From Phoronis ovalis (taxonomy: Eukaryota > Phoronida > Phoronidae), in assembly GCA_028565635.1 (NCBI GenBank), contig JAOXYB010008901.1, positions 1 to 10,763 on the forward strand: DNA of 10,763 nucleotides. Reading direction: 5' to 3'. The position numbers and the translations under genes were made by a program. Position 1 is the stretch's first letter, and the number at the start of each line of letters is the position of its first letter. This document shows positions 1 to 9,100 of this stretch, piece after piece. The notes below the pieces were generated by a model. It made no database searches and had not been told where the DNA came from. It was given only the letters and a program-made list of their open reading frames with translations.

Positions 1-150
1 TTAAATAATCAATAACTTACCCTGATTAAATAATCAATAACTTACCCTGATTAAATAATCAATAACTTACCCTGATTAAATAATCAATAACTTACCCTGA
101 TTAAATAATCAATAACTTACCCTGATTAAATAATCAATAACTTACCCTGA
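1..150. repeat. 25-bp minisatellite, six identical copies, each carrying a copy of the splice donor
   Basis: Six perfect copies of a 25-base unit lie at 1-25, 26-50, 51-75, 76-100, 101-125 and 126-150. The array runs off the left edge, so its full length is unknown. Each unit contains ACTTACCCTGA, which on the minus strand is TCAGGGTAAGT, a strong 5' splice site. The unit nearest the exon supplies the real donor of exon 146-187, and the last five bases of that unit are the last exon bases. The array therefore consists of repeated exon-intron borders. Identity among copies points to recent slippage or expansion, or possibly to assembly of a variable locus. Confidence 0.97.
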
Positions 151-187
151 TTCGTTTAGGTTTCTTAGTTCTTTCATCAACCAGTTC
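146..187 (-). CDS. Exon 16: short basic exon (14 codons), last visible exon
   Basis: The exon is 42 nt, phase 0 at both ends, and reads ELVDERTKKPKRIR. The acceptor is excellent: a run of ten T followed by CGGTTAG. The donor is AGG|GTAAGT, repeated in the adjacent minisatellite. It follows exon 1118-1338 in phase. The first residues could close the coiled coil. The KKPKRIR cluster resembles a monopartite nuclear localisation or nucleic-acid or microtubule contact motif, which is inference from composition only. If the donor is not used, translation continues VSY and stops at TGA within the first repeat unit, so an alternative C-terminus ending here is possible. The exon is small, so it rests mainly on splice sites and phase. 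Confidence 0.7.
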
Positions 188-3100
188 CTAACCGAAAAAA
201 AAAATTCAAGCATAATATTTTTTTCCAAATGAAATAACAAGGTGAATAAAAATAAAATACTTAAATAACTGCTAATCATGGTTAACTTAGAGTTGAGTTT
301 TAAAATACTGGAAAAGTAGCCTCTATTTCACAAATAAGGCAACTTTCTAATAAAACAGAAGAATAATAGTTAATGTATCATCCATAATAGCCAATTCCAA
401 CATAGGTTTAAGGTACCCCACTGACACAATTTGTTAATCCCATATCACAATTTGGAACAAGTCATATATATGACTACATACTGAAACTTGTGAAACTTGA
501 CTGCTTTATTACTGTAAGCAAATAATAAAAAAACACACAAAATGACTACACAAATCTGTCGAATAGAGGGGGCAATGTAAAAGAACGTCTTCAATTTTCA
601 TGGAGAGTCGATTAGTTTTAGATTGTTACAGATGCAATAAAAAAAACTTGAACCAAGACTTGTACTAAAACCTAATTGTCATTATGTTAATAATACAATC
701 ACGAATCAAAATCTATTATCAAAAGTAGAATGTACCAGCAAAATCAGAGAAACAAGTGCAACATTTCATTGAATTCCTTTTGGGTAAACGATAAATACAC
801 TTTTAAAAACTCTTCGGGGATTAGAAGTTAGGGTATATACAACAGAAATGTATCCCAGTTATATAAGAGGGCTATAGTGGGGTTTTTTCGTGAGCAGCGA
901 GCATTGGGGTCTCTTAAGTCTGAGCAGCAAGCATTTTTTTTTTCGGCGATCTTTTTTGCTTGTTGTTTTAACTTGCCGGGGTTTTTTTTCTAATTAAGTG
1001 CGACCAGCGAGCATTGCCAATTTTTAAGTGCGAGCATTGCACCCTGGGGGGACCGAACCATATATCACAGCAACATCTAACAAGAAGGGAGCATTGTAAA
1101 ACTTGTATCACACTCACCTCTTTTAGAGACTGAATGACTTCATCTTGTTTCTGTTGAACAACTTTTGAATCATCTAGTTCTTGTTTAAGATTCGCCATCA
1201 TATTCTTCATCCTGCTGACGTCCTCCTCAAGTCTCCGCTTATCATTTTCTGCTACCAGCTTCTTTCCTTCAATGACTGCTAGATGGCGCTCTATACTAGC
1301 TTTATCTGTTTCCAACTCTTCTACGCACCTCTCCAGCTCTACAAATATTCCAGAAGTGATGGAGGACTTTAGAGATAACATCTTCATTATTTAATTACAG
1401 TAGGGTAATCTCTAAGTCGTTTCAAGTATTGTCCACTAGGGACATTGTGAGAAAATAGGACATTGTAGGGTTAGTCCAGCATCTGATGCTTTGAAAAAGA
1501 TTAGATTCTGTTTATAAGATTCTGTTTAAAAGATTCTCTTTAAAAGATTCTGTTTAAAAGATTCATTTCATTCATTAACTGATACTTTATATACATTTTT
1601 CAAATTACAGAGGGCTGAGGGAGACTTATTGTGAAGTTCTTTGATTTTACAGCAGAATAAATACAATTTTATGTATAAAATGAACTACTTCACATTTGTA
1701 TGAATGGAGATGTGGCACACATGCCCTAGGGACTAACACAGAAAACTGTAGTTAGAAATGGGCCTGCTGTTAACATACAGTATGTGTGGCAAATATGTGA
1801 AAAGTGCCAGCAAAATGTGTGTAATTTAGGGTGCCAGCAAAACTTTTAAAGCTTAAAATCTAAAAATTCAAAAAAAAACCCCACAGCAACTAAATTACAA
1901 ATTTAGACATTTTTTTCAGTAAACATACCCACCTGAGCTACAATTGTAAGTAAAATATTAAGTAAAACAGGACTGTAATACTGTTAAACGTTCATACCTT
2001 CACACTTATCACTGTGACTCTCTTTGCTTTCACAATTGTCTCGAAGCTGACAGTTTTCTTCTTCCACTTCTTTACATTTGATTTGCAGCTGACAATTTTC
2101 TGCTTCCATTTCTTTTAATTCAGTTTGTAATTCGTTTAATCTTTCAACTATTGTATCAGAACTGTTCCTTTCATTACATTTAGAAGTTTGCATTTCATTT
2201 TTTTCTTCTTCTATCTTTTGGCATCTAACTTTAACTTCAGCAGTAAAGTCCTCAAGTTGAGTGCACTTTGATTGTAAGTGGTCTTTGTCCTTTTGTAGTT
2301 CCTTATATGTGTTTTGCAATTGCGTTTTCTGATCTTCTAGTTTTTGTAAGTTGGCCATTACATCATTATGAGTTTGCTGCAAACATTGATAATCCTCCTG
2401 CACTTTTAAAATATCACCTTCTGTTACTTTATATTTATTGTTCTGCTGTAAAAACAGGAAAATGACTAATCAGTATTAGTACGACACCCCCTACAGCTTA
2501 CTTCAAGAACTAAAATAACTGCAAAAACATTTATAACACTTTAATTGTTCTGCTGTGAAGATTTTGTATTTCTTTGAAGTTATTACAATATTTCAAATAG
2601 TGTACTCGTATGTACTTGTTCTGTATGTCCCATCAGGGACAAAGAGGACAAGTAAGCGAGTAAGTAATGCATTTGTTCAACGATGGGAACTTCATAATAC
2701 TTAATTTTAAAAAGCTGCTGTAAGTAAGTAATGTATTTGTTCAACGATGGGAACTTCATAATACTTAATTTTAAAAAGCTGCTGTAAGTAAGTAATGTAC
2801 TTGTTCAATGATGGGACTTTCAGAATACTTCATTTAAAAATGGTGCTAATGTTTAACTGTGAAAACCTGAATCCGGGTTATACGCCCCTAATGTCACTGA
2901 AAGTGTATCATTCCTAATACAAGCAAACATCTAACGCTTTGCCTGTTGCAAAACTATGCACTTTGTTTAATTAAATGCCCCTCCTTGCTTTAATCAATCA
3001 AAAAACTTGCTTCCGCATTGAAGTGATGAAAAAGTAATTTTTTCATAGTGTCACACTTTTCCATAGTTTAGTGTAATCATTCAAACATAGAATGTCTTCC

Positions 3101-6100
3101 AAATGGCATAAAATAAACTATTTTAAATTGCTTAAAATGCATTGGAATGCATAAATCTCCTAGAGATGAACATGAAAAACTGCAACTAGAAATGTTTTGT
3201 TAAATAAGATTAAAACAGTCTCATCCTGTTAACCAATAATGGACAGATTTGAGTACCACACTACTGTACAATAGTTTGGCGTAATAATCACTTATATTAT
3301 TTCATACCTTCTCCAGTTTGTTTAGCTGTTCAGAGAGGAGATCGTTAACATGTCTTAATTGTCCATTTTGTTTTTCTAATTGTTCTCGCACTTTATCTGA
3401 TCCTTCTGTTTGCCTTTCTTTCAACTTGTATACTTCATCCCTAGAATACAGAAAATCAAACAGTGTATTTTTTATACAAATAACACGGGCCTTTATTTTA
3501 CACAAGCCTTCCAATTAATTGGGGCTATTTGTCAAAAGGGTCTCATATGTATTCAAGAGAATTTGAATTATAAACTATCAGTTATATTCTCGTAACATGC
3601 GCAAGGCAAGAGTCACAAATACTTTTTTCCACAATACATTATCATTTCAAATTTGTCTAACAAGTAAAATTATGTCTACAAAGAGTTGACATGAGCAAAC
3701 AAGAAATAACCAAATTTCAAACACAATTAAAGCTGTACAGCTACAAAATACAACTAACTTTCAATGCACTGAATGTTAACATTGAATATGACAAGGTTAA
3801 TTTGTTTTAGCATTAACTGATGTTAGTAAATTTTATATAAAAAGTGCGATTTTCATTAATATTCACGTTATTGCGGGTGTTTCCTGTTAATTAGAATGAA
3901 ACCTTAATGCAATTGCTTTGATTGAAACAATTACAACAGAACTATATTATAGAATATTGCCAGCATAGTAGTAACTCATTTCTAAATATTTTTTACCTCA
4001 GTTCAGCATTTTCTGTTGTTAGCTGCACAACTTTGACCTGTAGGGTGTCATTGTTTTGTCTGAAATTACTTTCTGCCTAAAAGCAACAATAAAACATTAA
4101 AATATTTATAATGAAGATTAAAACAGTCTTGCCTCCTCTTCTCCTCTAGAATGTTAATATTAATTATTAGGAGTGATCAATAGTGGTACATTCAAATAGT
4201 CAGCTGTGATGTCATAACTCATTGATACAATGTCATTAAGTAGCAGAAGATGACTCTGGATATCCGCCATTTTGTGCAACACATGAGGAAAATAGCAAAG
4301 AATGGGAAGTGCTTTGCCTTAAGTAAGGCAATATTTAGGTAACCCTTAGAATAAAAGACAATATACTTTAAAATAATTTCAAAGGCAAACATACATTTTT
4401 AGCGAGAACATTATTCTGTGTCTCCAGTAGCCTGATAACTTGTTCATTTTCAAGTTTCTCTTGCAAAAGACGACAATTTTCTTCCTCAATCCTAAAAATA
4501 CTCAGTAATGTATTTTAAGCATAAAAGTTCATTAGTTGTCGAATGTACTTAGACAATGTAAGAAACAAAAGTTAAGTTTACAAAAAGCTGTGAGCTCAAT
4601 TTTTAACAAACTATTTTGCCAAGAAGAAAGTACGGATAAAAAACTATGTTTTAACTTCAGTTTTTATTTTCTACTTGATTACAATTTAACATGTATTACA
4701 TCTTTTCAACAGACATTTTAATACATTTGCCCTATTAGACAGCTGCCTTTTACCTGTTTAACTGATCTCGCAGTTGCATGATTTCGTGCTGGTGAAACTG
4801 TAGACTGTTTCCATTAAGTGACATACTGGCATGACTCTGCAAAATATGTCCAACAACTATGTGCATTATGTGTACCACCAGATGTCACTAGCATGTTGAG
4901 AAATCTCTGCTTCGTAACATTATGTAATGATCCCGTGTTTGGGATCAATACACTAGCGATGTCTTCATGGTACACATGTTAAACACATATATAATGTATA
5001 CTTGAAAGAAACCTAAGTCATGTGTAACTTAATTGTATTTGTTCAACATGCCTCATATTGTTTCATAAGTATGCCAACTTATCTACAACCACCACTTTAG
5101 CTATTATAACATAAAGATTACAAATCAAGCAGCAAGAGTGACACCTGCTGACAAAATATGTAACTATGGTGGAAAGAATTACTATTATATATACACAATA
5201 AACTGACCACAAACACATATGATAGATTATTTTCGCCAGACATTCGAAATAATGGTAAATAAAAAATAACTGGACCGTGTATGTGTGCTTTACCATGTCT
5301 GACATATTACCTGCAACTGAATGCTATGTAACTGAGTTGATAGCGCCTGTAGCTCCCCTTCTTTTCTATTAACGGATGATGTGAGTCGCTCACAAGTGTT
5401 CTTCCACGTGTCCAACTCATCAAGTTGTAATGTTGCACTGGTTCTCAGCTCTTCATTGGCTTGGTGTAATTTCTAAACCGATAAGAGATTTTTGTTAACA
5501 TACAGCAGTTACAGTAAGAAACTCTTTATTCTGAATCTGCAATGGATCATCCAATTTATGAACAAGGAAATATGCCGTCTATCAAACAAAACTTACCATC
5601 CCTTAAAAAAAAAATAAAATTGCATTTTAACAAAGCAAGAAAAAGTTTCTAGTTTTTAATTTTGCAATCTCTACCGTCAAAGGGAGAAACTTATAAAAGG
5701 TTTATCGAATACACCTAAAAATCTCACCTTTTCTAAATGTTGACACCTGTTTTCAAATTGCGACTTTTCTTCTTCTAATTTCTTTAGTTTCCCCTAAAAT
5801 AGGAAATGCACATTTGAAGAATAACACACTATAATGTAAGTTCAGTAGTGTGACACAGCTGGCTTTAAGATTTAATTGGTTTGTTGGAAGGATTTACAAT
5901 TTATTGATGCAATTAAAGCCGGGCCTGGTACTCAAGGTGATATAGGCATTGCATGTGCGTTCCCAAAATCACAGGGAAAGGGGAGTAACTTTTGTACTCG
6001 GCGAGGACCGCAAAATTGAAAAATAGGTGTTTTTTTAAGTGTACCTCATTGAAATCAATAAAAAGATGAAGATAGCGGATTTATCAGTATACTTAACAAA

Positions 6101-9100
6101 AATACCGAGCATGTTGAATGTTTAGCAAGTTGAATTTTGGAAGAATATATGGAAACATATATTATATTATGTCCGAAATGTACTAATTTTGATAATTATG
6201 AGGAATCATAAGTCTGAAAATGTGTTGACTTCATTTACATTACATTGTTAGAATATTATGAATAAAGCTGGGATGGCTTTGAACTGGAGCCGAAATAGAT
6301 TGTTGCAATATTTTACACCTGATGTGTTTAAACATGTCTTCAAATTCATACTTCGTGCTTTTCAAAAAAAGGGAACTCACATCTTTTACATTCCTTGTTT
6401 TTCAAAAAAAGAGTATGTTTTTCGTGCAAAAAACTTGCGTTTTTGCTGAAAATGGGGGAAATTTCTGACTGGATATTCCTGAAAAAGGGTATCCTTTTAA
6501 CATCAGAGAACGAGCATGGGTACACCCCTTTTACCCCCGAGTGCCGGGGCCAGGGATTAAACATCAGGACAACTTTAGCAACATGCATGTCATCACTCTT
6601 CAGTACAATACAGCATGGAGGCACCCCTGGAAATCCTGACAACTACACGTAGGTTTACCAGTAAAAACTTATTGAATCAGTCTTGGGAAAATTTCTGATC
6701 TTTATCTCTGATCACTAAAATTGTTAGGTTTTGTAATCTATCACAAAATAGTTTAGAAAATGGATTTAATCCAGTAATCTTAGAAAAATTGACTTCTTTT
6801 AAAGTCCCTAGATTGTTTATTGTTGACATTGTGCAAATGGCAGCCATTTTACTACAATGTCAATCCTGATTTAATAAGTGCAATTGACACTCATCTAGAG
6901 ATGTCAAGTTAGCTGGTAAACCACATGATGAAAGCAATTACCTGAAAAGTTCGAGTCTCTTCCTCATGTTCAGCTTCTCTTCTTCTCTGATCCACTTGAA
7001 GAGCATCAAATGACTAAAATAAATAGAGCAGTGATTCTTTAAGATTTTAAAATAGACTTGAATACACTTGGTGGAGCCACTGGTTCCAACCCCAATTCTT
7101 GCCAGCATGCTCCATTTTGTGAATGACTCATATGAGCGCTAAAAACTGCAACAAGCAGCATACTTGGAAAGTTTGATGTGTACCTGGCGTTTCCTCTAAA
7201 TCTATGCTGGGAATGTTTGATTTGTGACTGCCATTTCCTCTAAGTGCAAGCAAACAGTTTATTGATTGCATAAATTATAAATAATTAAGAATACGCTTTA
7301 GAAAAATAAGACACAGATGTTTACACTAAAATTTAAATAGAGTTATAATTGCCACATTTGACTGAGGATGTCCATATCTTATGAAGGCAATAAATACATT
7401 CTAATAAAATTTCCAGTCTAGACACCTCTTTTATAGCTGTGAAATCTCTGTGTAATCTCTTGTTTTCATCTTCTGTTAAGGATTGTTGTTGTAGAGCTAC
7501 TTTCTTTGTGCTTGTTAACAGAACGTTCTGTTCTTGAGTCTGCTCTAGTCTCGATCTTGTGTCAGATAATTCCAGTGACAGTCGCTCGCTTACCTACCAA
7601 ATGGAATAAGAACAATTTCGCTAGGAGATTTGAGTAATTTTTACAAATTTGTCTTTGCAGCAACATGACAATGATCATTCCAACAATGAAAAAGGTACAA
7701 CAATTTTGAATTCCAAAAATATTTGTAGTTTTACAATAACTTCAAAGATCCAGTAACAGTACCTTTCTAGTTGCTTGCAGTTCTTCATTAGTTTGATCTA
7801 CATCACGCTTGTATTTACACAACTCTTTGTCCTGATTGGTTAATATCATATTTTGTTCAGAAATTTGTTCTTCGTGAGATACACTCAACTATAAAAAGAA
7901 TAATATGGTTAACAATTATTATTTCAACTCAAAACAGCATTTATAATCTTTCCGACTTGGTGTTTAAAACTAAAAAATTTCTCTGTGCACACATTACTGA
8001 CAAAAGAAGCTACTTTTTTTGATAAATTGGACACTTGCTTGATTGGAAATTTTCTATATGAAACTTTTTTTAAGTCATTGGTTTGTCGGAAACTTACTAC
8101 GTTGCATTTCGAATCTCTACCAACCAGAACACCACCGAATCCATGTAACATTGCAAAATGAACAATGACAGTTATTAAGTTATGTATTCAAACTATAAGA
8201 ATTCTATATTACCTCGGCCAAATGGGCATTTTGTAATAATATTTCTTGAAGTTTCTGATGAAGATCTAACTTCTCCTGAAAATATCTTTCTTTATCTGCC
8301 GAGGTACTAGCTAGCTTTGATTTCAGATCAGCACAGATATCCCGTAGTGGCTCCATACTGTTCAACAATTTCTGTTTATCCTTTATGAGGCAACAAACAA
8401 ACAAATTGCAATTTTATTATAAATTCAGCTCAGAAAGCAATACAGTTGACACTTACATTCTGGTTTAATTGACCTGCTAAAGTAGAGATAGTGAGAGTTA
8501 CAAAGATAGACCATAATCTCCGTAGCTTTCGTGTCTCCTTTTTGATACAGACCCTCCAGCTCTTGAAATCAACATGCAGTCATTTTAGTCTAAACTATGA
8601 AGTATTTGATTCATTCAAATAAGTAGTGTTAACTAGCAAAAAAATGTCCCTAAAATAAATAAAAACATTCCAAATGTACACTATGGTTTGAATTGTTGTT
8701 GAACTAACCATATCTTTAACACCATACACTCCTGATCAATGGTACTTTGACAAGTAGGTATGTTCAATAACACAGACAATGTTTTCTCAGTAGGACTGTT
8801 TCTAAACTCGTGGATTTCCCCTGGACTTGGTGAATATTCCTAATTAGCAAGTGCCACCAAATACAGGAACAAAATAAAGGTTGCACTAGTTGGAATGATT
8901 TTTTTAATATTTAAACAATTGACCATTTCAATATATTTGTATAAATGTCTACTAGGTAAAATAACCAATACCTGAATGAGGGTAGTCATTTGTTGTGAAG
9001 TGTGCTTTTCCTGAGCAGCAAGTGAAGAATTCTCTTCTGTCAACAGTGACACTTGTGAATTATTCTTCTCATTATCCTCTAATAATCTAGCATTTTCCTG

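Larger units (their letters stand above)
5794..6941 (-). other. Largest intron, between exons 7 and 8 (1148 bases), with inserted-looking blocks
   Basis: Phase 0 intron with donor CAG|GTAATT. It holds a GC-richer block at about 5918-6015, a second block at about 6346-6652 with A/T runs followed by GC-rich sequence, and a nested hairpin at 6823-6863. The reading frames in it (for example 6346-6642 minus and 6395-6652 plus) overlap each other and lack coiled-coil character. I regard them as chance or decayed repeat sequence, not exons. Confidence 0.7.
8381..8971 (-). other. Intron between exons 3 and 4 (591 bases), possibly hiding two cassette exons
   Basis: Phase 0 intron with donor CAG|GTATTG and acceptor CATAAAG. 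Skipping the whole interval keeps the frame. Two internal segments, 8709-8839 and 8457-8559, also splice in frame together and are listed as candidates. Confidence 0.6.

Noticed and set aside
1-150. CRISPR-like or telomere-like array
   Set aside because: The repeats abut with no spacers and are 25 bases long. The CCCTGA core is not a telomere repeat, and the context is a eukaryotic intron border.
1339-1387. Extension of exon 15 to an upstream ATG (MKMLSLKSS start)
   Set aside because: A good acceptor (TTTGTAG) at 1338/1339 matches phase 1 of the preceding exon, and the extra residues have no heptads.
2268-2465. 65-codon plus-strand frame rich in hydrophobic residues, resembling a membrane segment
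   Set aside because: It is antisense to the strongly supported coiled-coil exon 1998-2445; the opposite strand of E/K/Q/L codons gives such hydrophobic frames.
3318-3595. Plus-strand frames of 61-66 codons
   Set aside because: Antisense shadows of exon 3308-3440 and its intron.
4536-4721. 61-codon plus-strand frame
   Set aside because: Mostly intron and AT-rich; the translation is S, F, L and K-rich noise.
5063-5305. 80-codon minus-strand frame
   Set aside because: Hydrophobic, low-complexity AT-rich translation with no splice links to neighbours; it lies within a well-bounded intron.
6258-6449. 63-codon plus-strand frame
   Set aside because: Short, overlaps the presumed repeat block, and shows no recognisable family or codon bias.
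7070-7140. Possible extra exon (minus-strand frame with NGACWQELGLEP)
   Set aside because: No matching acceptor and donor in phase 0, no heptads; flanking exons already join in frame without it.
7924-8151. 75-codon minus-strand frame beginning MLHGFGG
   Set aside because: Lies entirely in the intron between strong phase 0 borders, has no heptads, and its donor-like GTAAGT does not yield a consistent frame.
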